NCBI RefSeq assembly: GCF_020037475.1
Contig: NZ_JAIQDB010000014.1
Location: 1,304-56,097 of the forward strand
DNA from: Sutcliffiella deserti
GTDB lineage: Bacteria > Bacillota > Bacilli > Bacillales > Bacillaceae_I
Direction: 5' to 3'
DNA length: 54,794 bases
Part shown: positions 8,073-18,842 of the stretch, piece after piece
How positions within the stretch are numbered: position 1 is the first letter of the stretch
Layout: each line of letters opens with the position of its first letter
The notes under the pieces: model-generated
What the model saw: only the letters and a program-made list of their open reading frames with translations
What the model was told of the DNA's origin: nothing
Database searches by the model: none
Translations under genes and position numbers: made by a program

Positions 8073-8950
8073 AAATAGAGTTAAAGAATGTATCGAAACA
8101 CTTTGGGACCAAAAAAGCGGTGGATCTCTTGTCGCTAACGCTTGAAGAGGGCAAAATCTATGGACTTCTTGGACGCAACGGCGCTGGTAAAACGACGCTG
8201 ATGCAGCTGCTAGCCGGTCATTCACTTCCTTCTTCAGGAGAAATTCTTATTGATGGAGAGAATCCTTTTAATAACAGAAAAATAACAAAAGAAATTTGCC
8301 TGGTAAACGAGAGCAATAACTTCATTAAACGCCTTAGTATCAAAGATATTTTAAAGGTAGCGTCCCTCTTTTATCCTAATTGGTCCTGGGACACGGCTCA
8401 TGCGCTGCTTAAAACCTTTAACCTTGAGCCTTCTATGAAAACTAAAGGGCTTTCCAAAGGAATGGAGTCCTCGCTTGGCATAATCATCGGTCTTGCAAGC
8501 AGAGCGAAGATTACGATTCTCGATGAACCATATATCGGTCTCGACGCGGCGGCACGGTATAAATTTTATGAAGTGTTGCTTAAAGCGTACGAAGAGTATC
8601 CAAGAACCATCATTCTTTCCACTCACCTGATCGACGAGGTAAGCAACTTGTTCGAAGAGGTTATCCTGATGAGAAGCGGGGAACTTCTTTTTCATAAATC
8701 AACCGAAGAATTATTAGGATCAAGCATCACTGTTACCGGTAAAAGGGACGCGGTGGATGAGTTTGCAAAAGGCAAGCGAGTGCTCCATGAATCTGTTTTG
8801 GCAGGAAGAAAGACAGCCACTTTATATGGTGAAGGATTGACAGTGGAACAGGCAGCCTCTTTCAATCTTGATGCAAATCGCAGCACAATTCAGCAACTGA
8901 TGGTGTATATGACAGAAGAAGAGTTAACGGGGGGAAAGAATTATGCTTAA
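8069..8950 (+). CDS. ABC transporter ATP-binding protein (YtrB-like)
   Basis: A 293-residue ABC ATPase. Walker A is GRNGAGKTT (about 35-43), the signature is the degenerate LSKGMESS, and Walker B/D-loop is ITILDEPYIGLD, followed by a switch histidine in STHLIDE. The degenerate signature and the roughly 80-residue C-terminal extension match ATPases paired with YtrA-type regulators. It is translationally coupled to the regulator upstream and overlaps the permease start downstream. Substrate unknown. Confidence 0.88.
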   Translation: MKIELKNVSKHFGTKKAVDLLSLTLEEGKIYGLLGRNGAGKTTLMQLLAGHSLPSSGEILIDGENPFNNRKITKEICLVNESNNFIKRLSIKDILKVASLFYPNWSWDTAHALLKTFNLEPSMKTKGLSKGMESSLGIIIGLASRAKITILDEPYIGLDAAARYKFYEVLLKAYEEYPRTIILSTHLIDEVSNLFEEVILMRSGELLFHKSTEELLGSSITVTGKRDAVDEFAKGKRVLHESVLAGRKTATLYGEGLTVEQAASFNLDANRSTIQQLMVYMTEEELTGGKNYA

Positions 8951-9644
8951 AGATATGAGAGCAGTACTCTATTACCTTGCGGTGGATATGCGGTTCTCAT
9001 TCATCGTATTCTGGTCCATTATGATTCTCAGTATAACAACCATGTTTCTAATCGTCCTATCCTTTGACACGAACATGATTGTTGTAACAAGTATGGCTAT
9101 CTACATTTTCTGCGGTATCACAGGCTTTTTGACAACAAAGGAAACCTTCCCTTATTGCATAAAGCTTGGTGCGACAAGAAATCAGTATTTGTTAAGTGTA
9201 TTAATTTATTGTGTCATCGTTGCAACGGTGTTCTCTACGATTCACATAATCTATCTCAAAATTTTTAATCAAATTGTTGCTATTTCGGGTAGTGAACACT
9301 TTCTGACCTTCCATACAGTTGAGGCGACGGCCTTGGCGAACACATGGTATAACCAATTGTTTGTCGATACGATCATCTGCTTTTTGCTTCTATCATTTGG
9401 CTTTCTGCTTGGCACCATCTTTTACCGAACAGGTCTGATTGGAGGATTAAGTACATTGGCTTTGATTGTTATTATTGCAATCTTTCCTCCAACAAGAAAC
9501 TTCTTGCTCGATATATTGGTGGATATGGAAGGATGGAAGCAAGGCCTTAACTTTTTGCTGGTACTTGGTGTTGCCCTTTTAGCTTACCTGCCGAACTGGG
9601 GGATGCTTAGAAAGGCCTCCACATTACCAGGTGCGACACGATAA
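8943..9644 (+). CDS. ABC transporter membrane subunit
   Basis: A 233-residue integral membrane protein with about six hydrophobic segments (near residues 15-35, 38-60, 80-105, 135-158, 165-185 and 198-215). It starts inside the 3' end of the ATPase gene, so the two are almost certainly one transporter. I see no conserved motif that names the substrate. A bidirectional hairpin ends the operon 11 bases downstream. Confidence 0.78.
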   Translation: MLKDMRAVLYYLAVDMRFSFIVFWSIMILSITTMFLIVLSFDTNMIVVTSMAIYIFCGITGFLTTKETFPYCIKLGATRNQYLLSVLIYCVIVATVFSTIHIIYLKIFNQIVAISGSEHFLTFHTVEATALANTWYNQLFVDTIICFLLLSFGFLLGTIFYRTGLIGGLSTLALIVIIAIFPPTRNFLLDILVDMEGWKQGLNFLLVLGVALLAYLPNWGMLRKASTLPGATR

Positions 9645-9654
9645 GAACATAGAA

Positions 9655-9688
9655 AACCGCACAGTCTCGAATGGCTGCGCGGTTTTTG
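9655..9688. terminator. Bidirectional terminator
   Basis: AACCGCACAG (9655-9664) pairs with CTGCGCGGTT (9675-9684) with one mismatch and is followed by T's. Its position between convergent genes suits both strands. Confidence 0.75.
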
Positions 9689-9708
9689 TTGCTTTTCGAC
9701 CAACGTGT

Positions 9709-9891
9709 TCAGTTTTTTTGTCTTTTCTTCTGAAAAAATAAATAGTAGACTCCGAAGCAAAGTCCAATCAGATTAATCGCAAGCATCACAAAATAATAGG
9801 GCTCAATTGGTCCGGTAAAAATGTAACTAGTGTATCTTATGGTGTTAATTATAATAACAACCAATATAACTGTTGAAAAAAATCTACTCAT
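9709..9891 (-). CDS. Small two-helix membrane protein
   Basis: A 60-residue protein with hydrophobic helices at about 4-22 and 31-52 and a basic C-terminal tail (QKKRQKN), so the C-terminus is probably cytoplasmic. An AGGGGGAT ribosome binding site lies just before the ATG at 9891. I do not recognise the family. The next gene upstream on the same strand is the ABC-F gene, whose stop is about 60 bases away. Confidence 0.62.
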   Translation of the reverse strand: MSRFFSTVILVVIIINTIRYTSYIFTGPIEPYYFVMLAINLIGLCFGVYYLFFQKKRQKN

Positions 9892-9949
9892 CCTATCCCC
9901 CTGATAACCACATGAGATCTATCTTGTGAAACCTAGTGGTTGCTTTATT

Positions 9950-11890
9950 TCACACAAGTTCTTCCCATTCTTCCATCAAGGCAAGGAGCTTCTCCTGTAA
10001 TGCTTCGTTTTCCGTGTTAAGCTCCAGTACTTTTTCATGAGCCTGATAGACCTCAGGAAGGCAGAGCTCACTTTCGTTATGCTCGATTTTCTGCTCGAGC
10101 TCTTCCATTTCTTTTTCAATCTCTTCCACTCGGCGCTTTCGTTGCCGTTCCAGACGTTTGGCCTCTTTTTCCTGTTCGTAGCTCATTTTATCAGAAGCAT
10201 TTGCAGCTGTAGCGGAAGTATCTTTCGGTCCACTTGAATTAGTAGTCAACGCTTCTAAGCGTTCAAGCTCTAATGTTTCTTCCTTTTTCTCGATGTAATA
10301 GTCATAATCCCCTAGAAACTCAATAGCTCCGTTTTTACTTAATTCATAAACCTTCGTGGCTAAGCGGTTAATAAAGTAACGGTCATGGGAAACGAAAAGG
10401 ATTGTACCTGGGTAATCAATTAAGGCATTTTCAAGAATTTCCTTGCTGTCCAAGTCCAAGTGGTTGGTAGGCTCGTCCAAAATAAGAACATTAGATCGTT
10501 GCAGCATAAGCTTGGAAAGTGCTAATCTTGCCTTTTCTCCACCACTTAGCGTAGAAACGGGCTTTAAAACATCATCTCCTGAGAAAAGGAAATTCCCAAG
10601 AACGGTGCGAATCTCTTTTTCTGTTTTATGGGGATAATCATCCCATAGTTCATGTAATACCGTTTTATTGGAGGTCAAATCTGCCTGCTGCTGGTCATAA
10701 TAGCTTATTGAAACATTGGCTCCAAAGGAAAATGACCCTTCCAAAGGCTCCAATTTTTTCACCAAGGTTTTTAAGAGCGTTGATTTCCCAATCCCATTTG
10801 GTCCTACAAGTGCCGCACTGTCTCCTCTGGTTAGGGAAAGGTCGACATGACGAAATATGGGGGACTGATCATAAGAGACAGCAAGGTCCTTGCCCTTTAG
10901 AACGTCATTTCCACTCTGTCTATCAATATCAAACATAATAGAAGCAGATTTCTCGTCACCCTTTGGACGGTCAAGCACTTGCATTTTATCTAACTGCTTT
11001 CTTCTGCTTTGCGCACGCTTGGTGGTAGAGGCTCTCGCAAGGTTGCGTTGAACAAAGTCCTGAAGCTTTGAGATCTCATCTTGTTGCTTTTCGAATACTT
11101 TCATGTCCCTCTCATATTGTTCTGCTTTTTGAGAAAGATAGGAGCTGTAGTTACCGGTAAACTTCAAGGATTGTTTTCTTGAAATTTCATAAACCGTTGT
11201 AACTACCTTATCTAGGAAGTAACGGTCATGGGAGACGATAAGCAATGCGCCGGGATAACCTTGCAAATAATTTTCCAGCCATGAAAGGGTATCAATGTCC
11301 AAATGGTTTGTAGGCTCATCCAAAATTAAAAGATCAGGCTTTGTTAGTAGAAGCTTTGCAAGAGCAAGCCGTGTCCGTTGCCCGCCACTGAGCGTCTCAA
11401 TCGGTGTACCATAATCAAACTCAGAGAACCGGAGACCATGAAGCACCGAACGAATATCAGCTTCGTACTGAAAGCCTCCGCGCTGCTTAAAGTTCTCTTG
11501 CACCTCGTCATATTCTTTCAACACCCTCGCATACAAGGCATCATCTTCAAAACAAGAAGGATCCCCCATTTTTGACTCCAACGCACGCATCTGGGTTTCA
11601 AGATCTTTTAACCCCGAAAAGACGGTCAGCATTTCATCCCAAATGGAACGTTCCGTTTGAAGACCGGTATCTTGAGCAAGGTAGCCGATCTCCACATCCT
11701 TTGGCTTGATAATATCGCCTGTATCATAGGATAACTGATTGGAAATGATTTTTAATAAAGTCGACTTACCAGCACCGTTTCTCCCAACGAGCGCAATTCT
11801 ATCTTTCGATTGTACTTCTAGTTTTATATTCGATAGAATAAGGTCAGCACCAAAATATTTTGTTAACTGATTTATTTGTAAAATAATCAT
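9950..11890 (-). CDS. ABC-F family ATP-binding protein (YdiF-like)
   Basis: A 646-residue soluble protein with two ABC domains and no membrane segment, as in ABC-F translation factors. Walker A motifs GRNGAGKST (N-domain) and GPNGIGKST (C-domain), signatures LSGGQRTRLAL and LSGGEKARLAL and Walker B LLILDEPTNHLD/VLILDEPTNHLD are all intact. The interdomain linker is rich in charged residues, and the C-terminal ~90 residues form a charged coiled coil. The start MIILQINQL at 11890 is preceded by GAGGTGAAG; the longer frame adds 55 residues without support. Location and size match B. subtilis ydiF, which acts on the ribosome by family inference. Confidence 0.9.
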   Translation of the reverse strand: MIILQINQLTKYFGADLILSNIKLEVQSKDRIALVGRNGAGKSTLLKIISNQLSYDTGDIIKPKDVEIGYLAQDTGLQTERSIWDEMLTVFSGLKDLETQMRALESKMGDPSCFEDDALYARVLKEYDEVQENFKQRGGFQYEADIRSVLHGLRFSEFDYGTPIETLSGGQRTRLALAKLLLTKPDLLILDEPTNHLDIDTLSWLENYLQGYPGALLIVSHDRYFLDKVVTTVYEISRKQSLKFTGNYSSYLSQKAEQYERDMKVFEKQQDEISKLQDFVQRNLARASTTKRAQSRRKQLDKMQVLDRPKGDEKSASIMFDIDRQSGNDVLKGKDLAVSYDQSPIFRHVDLSLTRGDSAALVGPNGIGKSTLLKTLVKKLEPLEGSFSFGANVSISYYDQQQADLTSNKTVLHELWDDYPHKTEKEIRTVLGNFLFSGDDVLKPVSTLSGGEKARLALSKLMLQRSNVLILDEPTNHLDLDSKEILENALIDYPGTILFVSHDRYFINRLATKVYELSKNGAIEFLGDYDYYIEKKEETLELERLEALTTNSSGPKDTSATAANASDKMSYEQEKEAKRLERQRKRRVEEIEKEMEELEQKIEHNESELCLPEVYQAHEKVLELNTENEALQEKLLALMEEWEELV

Positions 11891-12134
11891 TATCTTCACC
11901 TCATGCAATTCTATATTCAGTGTATCGTTCTTCTTGCCGCACATCAAGAATAGGCAACCGAACCTACTTACAAAATGAGAAAAATAAGGTAAAATGAAAA
12001 CGTTTAAAAGTAGACTAGGTGAGACACGGTTCTGAATTAGAGTAGAAAGCAACAAGCAACGCGAAAAAGGCTAACATATAAAACAGACAGATATAAGGTA
12101 AAAGGAATGCTCGCTAGAAAGGGGGACAGTCTTA

Positions 12135-12773
12135 ATGAATAACGAATCTATAAAAATACCTCAGGCAACGGCGAAAAGATTGCCATTGTATTATCGGTTT
12201 TTGAAAAATTTAAGCACATCCGGAAAGCAAAGAGTTTCCTCTGCCGAACTTAGTGAAGCGGTAAAAGTGGATTCCGCTACCATTCGGAGGGACTTTAGCT
12301 ACTTTGGGGCTCTGGGGAAAAAGGGATACGGTTACAATGTTCAATATTTGTTAACTTTTTTCCGGAAAACGCTCGACCAAGATGAATTAACTTATGTTAC
12401 TCTAATAGGAGTGGGGAATTTAGGAACCGCATTCCTGCACTACAATTTCATGAAAAACAATAACACCAAAATTGTGATGGCTTTTGACATCGATAAGAAT
12501 AAAGTAGGAACTGAAATTGGCGGGGTTCCGGTATTTCATATGGATGATATAGAAAAGGATCTTCCAGATAACGTGACAGTAGCGATTCTTACCGTTCCGG
12601 CACCGGTAGCACAGCCTATCGCCGACAGACTAGTAAAACAAGGAGTAAAGGGAATACTAAACTTTACGCCAGCACGTATTAATGTACCGGAAAACATCCG
12701 CATTCATCATATTGATTTAGCAGTAGAATTACAGTCATTGGTATATTTTCTCAAGCACTATTCAACAGACTGA
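12135..12773 (+). CDS. rex: Redox-sensing transcriptional repressor Rex
   Basis: A 212-residue NADH-responsive repressor. The N-terminal winged helix (about 1-75) includes [32 protein letters not shown], the DNA-reading segment. The Rossmann domain begins with [10 protein letters not shown] (about 92-101) and binds NAD(H). High NADH releases Rex from fermentation and respiration genes in Bacillus. A GAAAGGGGGAC ribosome binding site precedes the ATG. In B. subtilis moaC lies between ydiF and rex (ydiH); no moaC is present here. Confidence 0.96.
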   Translation: MNNESIKIPQATAKRLPLYYRFLKNLSTSGKQRVSSAELSEAVKVDSATIRRDFSYFGALGKKGYGYNVQYLLTFFRKTLDQDELTYVTLIGVGNLGTAFLHYNFMKNNNTKIVMAFDIDKNKVGTEIGGVPVFHMDDIEKDLPDNVTVAILTVPAPVAQPIADRLVKQGVKGILNFTPARINVPENIRIHHIDLAVELQSLVYFLKHYSTD

Positions 12774-12813
12774 AAAAGTAGTAGAATAAGGATATTTCGA
12801 GGAGGTGGCAAGA

Positions 12814-12996
12814 ATGGGTCCAATGGGAATGGGTAGCCTCTTTTTAATTGTTTTTGTAGCATTATTGATTTTCGGTCCAAGTAAATTACCTCAGCTAGGT
12901 AAAGCAGCAGGTAACACGTTGCGTGAATTTAAAAACGCAACAAAGGGATTAGCAGATGATGACGAGAAAACAGAGAAAAAAGAAGAAACAAAGTAA
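12814..12996 (+). CDS. tatA: Twin-arginine translocase subunit TatA
   Basis: A 60-residue TatA: one N-terminal membrane helix ([13 protein letters not shown]), the hinge [13 protein letters not shown], an amphipathic helix and a charged tail rich in Glu/Lys. It supplies the pore-forming multimer for export of folded proteins. I chose ATG 12814 because GAGGAGGTGG sits 7 bases upstream; the GTG at 12805 lies within that site. Position after rex matches B. subtilis tatAy. TatC follows after 17 bases. Confidence 0.94.
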   Translation: MGPMGMGSLFLIVFVALLIFGPSKLPQLGKAAGNTLREFKNATKGLADDDEKTEKKEETK

Positions 12997-13013
12997 TGTA
13001 AGGATGAACATAT

Positions 13014-13769
13014 ATGCTAGATAGAGAAATGTCGGTGTATGACCATATTGGTGAGCTCCGAAAGAGAATCATCATTATCGCCGTTTTCTTTTTTGCATCG
13101 GCGATCGGTGGCTTTTTCCTAGCAGAACCAATCATTGTCTATTTACAGCAGACGAATGAGGCGAAAGAGCTTACGATGAATGCCTTTCGTTTAACAGATC
13201 CAATTAAGATCTTTATGCAATTTTCCTTTTTGATTGCATTTATTATCACCTTTCCTGTCACTCTCTATCAATTATGGGCGTTCATCAGTCCAGGGTTATT
13301 TGAAAAAGAGCGGAGAGTTACATTAAGTTATATACCTATCTCGATTTTCTTGTTTTTAAGTGGACTAGCTTTTTCTTATTTTATTCTCTTTCCTTTTGTA
13401 GTGAATTTTATGAGCAGACTAGCAGAACGCTTAGATATAAATCAAGTTATTGGCATAAACGAGTACTTTCAATTTTTATTTCAGCTGACCTTGCCATTTG
13501 GACTATTATTTCAAATGCCGGTCATTGTGATGTTCTTAACTCGATTAGGAATAATTACTCCTGATTTTCTTGTAAGAGTACGGAAATTTGCCTATTTTAT
13601 TTTACTTATCGTTGGGGCTTTTATTACCCCACCGGAATTACTCTCGCATTTAATGGTAACGGTTCCGCTCCTATTTTTGTATGAAGTGAGTATTATCATT
13701 TCACGCTTTGGCTATAAAAAGGTAAAGCAAGCAGAAAAAGAGCAAGATCAGGAGCTAAATAGAAAATAG
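13014..13769 (+). CDS. tatC: Twin-arginine translocase subunit TatC
   Basis: A 251-residue membrane protein with six predicted helices. The N-terminal MSVYDHIGELRKRI is the conserved cytoplasmic segment that recognises twin-arginine signal peptides. The loop FYQLWAFISPGLFEKERR-type sequence (here LYQLWAFISPGLFEKERR) and FGLLFQMPV are TatC landmarks, as is the FITPPE segment. It forms a minimal TatAC system with the upstream gene, like tatAy-tatCy. A bidirectional terminator follows. Confidence 0.96.
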   Translation: MLDREMSVYDHIGELRKRIIIIAVFFFASAIGGFFLAEPIIVYLQQTNEAKELTMNAFRLTDPIKIFMQFSFLIAFIITFPVTLYQLWAFISPGLFEKERRVTLSYIPISIFLFLSGLAFSYFILFPFVVNFMSRLAERLDINQVIGINEYFQFLFQLTLPFGLLFQMPVIVMFLTRLGIITPDFLVRVRKFAYFILLIVGAFITPPELLSHLMVTVPLLFLYEVSIIISRFGYKKVKQAEKEQDQELNRK

Positions 13770-13802
13770 GCTGCACACCTATATGGTATGCAGCCTATTT
13801 TT
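13764..13802. terminator. Bidirectional terminator between tatC and ydiK
   Basis: AATAGGCTGCA and TGCAGCCTATT form a perfect 11-bp stem with T's on both strands, between convergent genes. Confidence 0.85.
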
Positions 13803-13995
13803 TATCTATATTTTTCAGTTTTTTATGAAGCAGGTAAGCACGAATAGCGACTCCAAAGTCAAACGTAGCAATCAGCATAAGTAGAAGGGTTTGCCATTCC
13901 CAAATGCTTTCTTCCATCGACGCAATTGCCAAATACAAAAAGAGTAGTCCCATCGTGCCGTAAAAAAAGAACATATTCAATGGTGAAAATCTCAT
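13795..13995 (-). CDS. ydiK: YdiK family small membrane protein
   Basis: A 66-residue protein with two hydrophobic helices (about 6-25 and 34-54) and a lysine-rich C-terminus. MRFSPLNMFFFYGTMGLLFLY and its place next to tatC and ydiL on the opposite strand match B. subtilis YdiK. Function unknown. Confidence 0.82.
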   Translation of the reverse strand: MRFSPLNMFFFYGTMGLLFLYLAIASMEESIWEWQTLLLMLIATFDFGVAIRAYLLHKKLKNIDKK

Positions 13996-14052
13996 CAGGC
14001 TAGTCCTCCAATACTAATCGTTCCAAACAACCATTCTTTCAGAAAATCCTTG

Positions 14053-14775
14053 TTAAAAGAAATGAATAAAAGCAGAAAGAGCATTTTGCATTTCTTCCAT
14101 TTGCTTCATCATATCTTCTATTTCATCTTTAAATACGTATTGTACGATCACAACAAAAGAATTCATGGCAACATGTGCAATTATAGGTACAATGATACGG
14201 TTCGTTTTTACATAAAGAAAGGCAAAGATTCCACCCATAACGAAATAGATGAGAAGATGCTTAAAATCTTGGTGAACAACCGCAAAAATCAGGGAGCTGA
14301 TAATCAATCCAACTGCAAAGTTAAACCGTTTATATAGGGATCCGAAAATAATTTTTCTGAAGATAATTTCTTCTAAGATAGGTCCTGCAATGGTAATGGC
14401 AAAAATCATAATTGGAGCTGCCATTACAAAGCCCATAATGTCTTGGGTGTTTTGGGAACCTGGTTCAATTCCAAATAATTGATGTTGTATCTGGGCCGCA
14501 ATAGCTTGCCCGAACAATGCAAGAAAAAAGCCAAGGAAGGACCAAAGAATTGTTTGGGGAATAGAAGCAGTTTCTTTACGAAAATCTCCTTCTTTCCATT
14601 CTGCCCTTAAAATCCAAGAAACAATAATCAAACCGATGGTAAAGCTGATGAAGGTCCAATAACCAACAATAAATTCTCTCTCCACACCAAGTGCTAAAAG
14701 TATCGGAAATCCGATAAAGCCTGATAGTTGCATTAAAACATACGTTAAAATAACATACCAATACTGTTTGGTCAT
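14053..14775 (-). CDS. CPBP family intramembrane metalloprotease (YdiL-like)
   Basis: A 240-residue polytopic membrane protein. The three CPBP/Abi signatures are present in order: EEIIFR (EExxxR), FAVVHQD (FxxxH) and HVAMN (HxxxN). These place the catalytic Glu/His residues inside the membrane. B. subtilis YdiL at the same position is annotated as a membrane protease. The C-terminal tail has an unusual Met/Glu-rich amphipathic stretch (EIEDMMKQMEEMQNA). Separated from groES by divergent promoters. Natural substrate unknown. Confidence 0.9.
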   Translation of the reverse strand: MTKQYWYVILTYVLMQLSGFIGFPILLALGVEREFIVGYWTFISFTIGLIIVSWILRAEWKEGDFRKETASIPQTILWSFLGFFLALFGQAIAAQIQHQLFGIEPGSQNTQDIMGFVMAAPIMIFAITIAGPILEEIIFRKIIFGSLYKRFNFAVGLIISSLIFAVVHQDFKHLLIYFVMGGIFAFLYVKTNRIIVPIIAHVAMNSFVVIVQYVFKDEIEDMMKQMEEMQNALSAFIHFF

Positions 14776-14983
14776 AATAAACTCCTCTTATGTTAGATAT
14801 TCGCTTTCGTATTGTACCATATAATCAGTAGCCACTTATAATGATAAGGTGCCCTGTTAGTCCGACCTTACAAAATAATATGTTATTCCTGCGTTTATAT
14901 ACGCTTTTTAGTGAGATAATGAAAAAGGGTTTGATGCACCTTTAGGACAATTATCATGTTTGAAAAAAATTTAGGCAAGATAC

Positions 14984-15012
14984 TTGCAAAAGAAGATAAG
15001 ATTCATTATTAT
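14984..15012 (+). promoter_or_regulatory. Sigma-A promoter of groESL
   Basis: TTGCAA (14984-14989), 17-base spacer, TATTAT (15007-15012). The CIRCE operator begins about 10 bases downstream, at the transcription start. The rest of the 312-base gap between ydiL and groES holds nothing else recognisable. Confidence 0.7.
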
Positions 15013-15022
15013 AATAATTGTG

Positions 15023-15049
15023 TTAGCACTCGAGAGTATAGAGTGCTAA
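15023..15049. promoter_or_regulatory. CIRCE element (HrcA operator)
   Basis: A perfect TTAGCACTC-N9-GAGTGCTAA inverted repeat between the groESL promoter and groES. It is the HrcA binding site for heat-shock control of the operon. Confidence 0.98.
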
Positions 15050-15087
15050 TAAAAAACATTACATATAATTTGGGGAGGTTTATTTTC

Positions 15088-15375
15088 ATGTTAAAGCCAT
15101 TAGGTGATCGCATTGTTATTGAACTTGTACAGTCAGAAGAAAGAACTGCAAGTGGTATCGTATTACCTGACTCTGCTAAAGAAAAGCCTCAAGAAGGAAA
15201 AGTAGTAGCGGTTGGATCAGGTCGTGTATTAGACAGTGGTGAGCGTGTTGCACTTGAAGTTGCAGTAGGCGACGGCGTAATCTTTTCAAAATATGCTGGT
15301 ACAGAATTAAAGTACGAAGACAAAGAATACTTAATTTTAAAAGAAACAGACGTTTTGGCTGTTGTAGGAAAATAA
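15088..15375 (+). CDS. groES: Co-chaperonin GroES
   Basis: A 95-residue co-chaperonin that forms the lid on GroEL. Diagnostic segments are [12 protein letters not shown], the mobile loop around [18 protein letters not shown], and the closing [22 protein letters not shown]. The ATG at 15088 follows GGGGAGG at the right distance; an in-frame upstream extension would overlap CIRCE. It lies 44 bases before groEL and is under HrcA control through the CIRCE element. Confidence 0.98.
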   Translation: MLKPLGDRIVIELVQSEERTASGIVLPDSAKEKPQEGKVVAVGSGRVLDSGERVALEVAVGDGVIFSKYAGTELKYEDKEYLILKETDVLAVVGK

Positions 15376-15389
15376 TTTAGATAAAATAA

Positions 15390-17054
<1,665 letters not shown>

Positions 17055-17055
17055 T

Positions 17056-17180
17056 AACGAAAAGCGGAAGCGGCTTGTTCAGCCCCGACAAGCATAAGAC
17101 GATCTAGGAAAGAAGACGCTCTTTGTCTTCATTCCTAGAGTGGCTTATGACCTCGAGGGGCTAGCCGCTGGAGCTAGACA
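17056..17180. repeat. Palindromic dispersed repeat after groEL
   Basis: About 120 bp able to fold into one long imperfect hairpin. Nested arms include AAGCGGAAGCGGCT with AGCCGCTGGAGCT, CATAAG with CTTATG, and CTAGGAA...GAAGAC with GTCTTC...TTCCTAG. I recognise it as a repeat type common in Bacillaceae intergenic regions, but recall no agreed name. It begins two bases after the groEL stop. Confidence 0.75.
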
Positions 17181-17692
17181 ATACATCCCCGAACCCTTGA
17201 TATGAGTGGGTTTTAAAGTAAGGTGAGAGTAGAATGCTAACATTTTGCTAACATAGAGATAAAGAAAGAAGCTTCTCATAAGTTGAGTAAACTTGTGAGG
17301 AGCTTCTTTTTTATTTTGGGTTAAGCGGAGAAATGAAATCTCTTAATTAGCCTAGATGATAATTGAAATTTATATAAGAAAATACTCTAAATCTTTCATT
17401 TTTGAAGTTTGACAAGTGAAATGGACCATGAAATTATGTAGACATACAACTTCTCCCAACCTCTAACACTTTTTATTGTGTCAGTACTTTCGCCTCCCCA
17501 GCATAATGAAAAACTGTTCAGCTAAACTTCTAATTATCCTTTTCTTCTCCCTTTTCACCAAACAATACTGAATTGCTTACTCATTTACCTATAAAAGATA
17601 TTATCTACACTAAAAGGTTTGTACTTTAAGGAGGTGATAGATCCTGAACAAGTAAGTTTATTTTTAATTTCGTTCAAAATAAAAGGAGGAAT
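17181..17692. other. Intergenic stretch after groEL
   Basis: Contains ATGCTAACATTTTGCTAACA around 17233-17253, a pattern I associate with the ends of integrase genes, the terminator at 17268, and a second ribosome-binding-site-like AAGGAGGTGAT near 17629 with no gene behind it. No coding frame is supported. Confidence 0.5.
17268..17312 (+). terminator. Strong terminator downstream of groESL
   Basis: A near-perfect 17-bp stem beginning GAAGCTTCTCA and closing with GGAGCTTC, followed by six T's. It is about 210 bases after groEL with the palindromic repeat between, so it may end the groESL transcript. Confidence 0.85.
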
Positions 17693-17695
17693 TTG

Positions 17696-18019
17696 ATGGG
17701 TCACGATATATCAGGATTCAATAAGGCGAAGGAAGAAGTTGCTTATGCACGATTTAGTAAGTGTAATTATAATGCACTTACTCTGTACGATTTACTTGAT
17801 GCAAATGATTACTATGCAGGAGTCAGTGGATCGGGTGGTCACTCTGAGTTTTCGGTACCACAAATTGAAAAGGCTTTGGTAGACTATATTGAATTACTTG
17901 CTAGAATTGATTCGAAAACAAAAGGCGAAAGTTGGGATCTTAAGCAAATCTCCGAGTTTTTACAAAACTGTTTAGCGACAGCAAAAAAAGAAGGGAGTGT
18001 CAGAGTGTATTTTGGATGA
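17696..18019 (+). CDS. Conserved hypothetical protein, 107 residues
   Basis: I do not recognise a named family. The protein starts MGHDISGFNKAKEEVAYARFSK, with a central ALTLYDLLDANDYYAGVSGSGG and a helical C-terminal half ending CLATAKKEGSVRVYFG. It is acidic, soluble, and has no signal peptide. AAAGGAGGA lies 6 bases upstream of ATG 17696. The segment sits in an accessory stretch between groESL and a relic-rich zone and is followed by a SF0329-like gene. Its appearance is reminiscent of small immunity-type proteins, but no toxin gene is adjacent, so this is speculation. Confidence 0.68.
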   Translation: MGHDISGFNKAKEEVAYARFSKCNYNALTLYDLLDANDYYAGVSGSGGHSEFSVPQIEKALVDYIELLARIDSKTKGESWDLKQISEFLQNCLATAKKEGSVRVYFG

Positions 18020-18253
18020 AATTTTTAAAGACTGTTTGCTTCTTTACTTCGCTTCTTTAACTATATAACCACATGGTAGTAACTGGGAATTAATATATAT
18101 CTCCTCGAGCAACAATTAATAAATCCAATCAATGATATAATAAAAGTAAATCACTTTCCAATATGCGGAGGGTTTTAAAAACCAGAACATTGTGTGTTAG
18201 TAGAAGCAATAAAATAAATAACTAAAGGAAAAGAAAAAATTAAGGAGAGTTAC

Positions 18254-18820
18254 ATGGTCTGGAGCAAATTAAAGCAAAATCTGGAGAGTTTTCTTTGTCC
18301 TGCATTATTTGGAAGGGTTGAATATCGGGCAACAAGCTACCGTTATTTACCTGATAAGGCAGGACTTTGTTATATTGCGGTAGATAAAAAGAATGTACTC
18401 AATATGAGTGATACTAACTTAATCCGATGGTATCAGACGGAGCTGGAAATTAAGAATGATTCAGCTATCCAAATTCCTATCACCAATGAGGAAATTGAAG
18501 CTGTAAGAAAAGAAACCAAAGGGAAAGTTCCGGAGGATCGTCTAAAAGTAATTGCAAGGGGTAGAAAATTATCAGAATATGCAAGGGAGCTTATTTCAGC
18601 GCAGTCATCATTAAGCAAATCAAATTTTATCGTTGTAGCTAATAAGTTTTTATCCACTTCTATAGAGGAAAGCATAGAGAGCAATGATATCCTATTGAAT
18701 ATTCTAGCTATAGTGGACAGAAGGGTTGGAAAAAAACGAATTTTAAACATGGCCGAGAAGATAAAGTTAAAGCATCCAATTGTGCAGTATTTCTATGAAC
18801 TAAGGCTTAGTACGTTATGA
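18254..18820 (+). CDS. SF0329-like family protein
   Basis: A 188-residue soluble protein beginning MVWSKLKQNLESFLCPALFGRVEYRATSY with PDKAGLCYIAVDKKNVLNMSD. This opening is what I recall of the SF0329 family in Bacillus and enterobacteria. The C-terminal half is helical (ISAQSSLSKSNFIVVANKFLSTSIEESIES...HPIVQYFYELRL). A clear AAGGAGAG site precedes the ATG. Function of the family is unknown to me. About 60 bases downstream is a truncated SEC-C zinc-motif relic, so the region has been rearranged. Confidence 0.65.
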   Translation: MVWSKLKQNLESFLCPALFGRVEYRATSYRYLPDKAGLCYIAVDKKNVLNMSDTNLIRWYQTELEIKNDSAIQIPITNEEIEAVRKETKGKVPEDRLKVIARGRKLSEYARELISAQSSLSKSNFIVVANKFLSTSIEESIESNDILLNILAIVDRRVGKKRILNMAEKIKLKHPIVQYFYELRLSTL

Positions 18821-18842
18821 TAATAAATAACTGATCACCTGA

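Noticed and set aside
12135..12773. Missing moaC as a sign of a broken operon
   Set aside because: Relative to B. subtilis moaC is absent between ydiF and rex, but gene content here varies in Bacillaceae and no remnant is seen.
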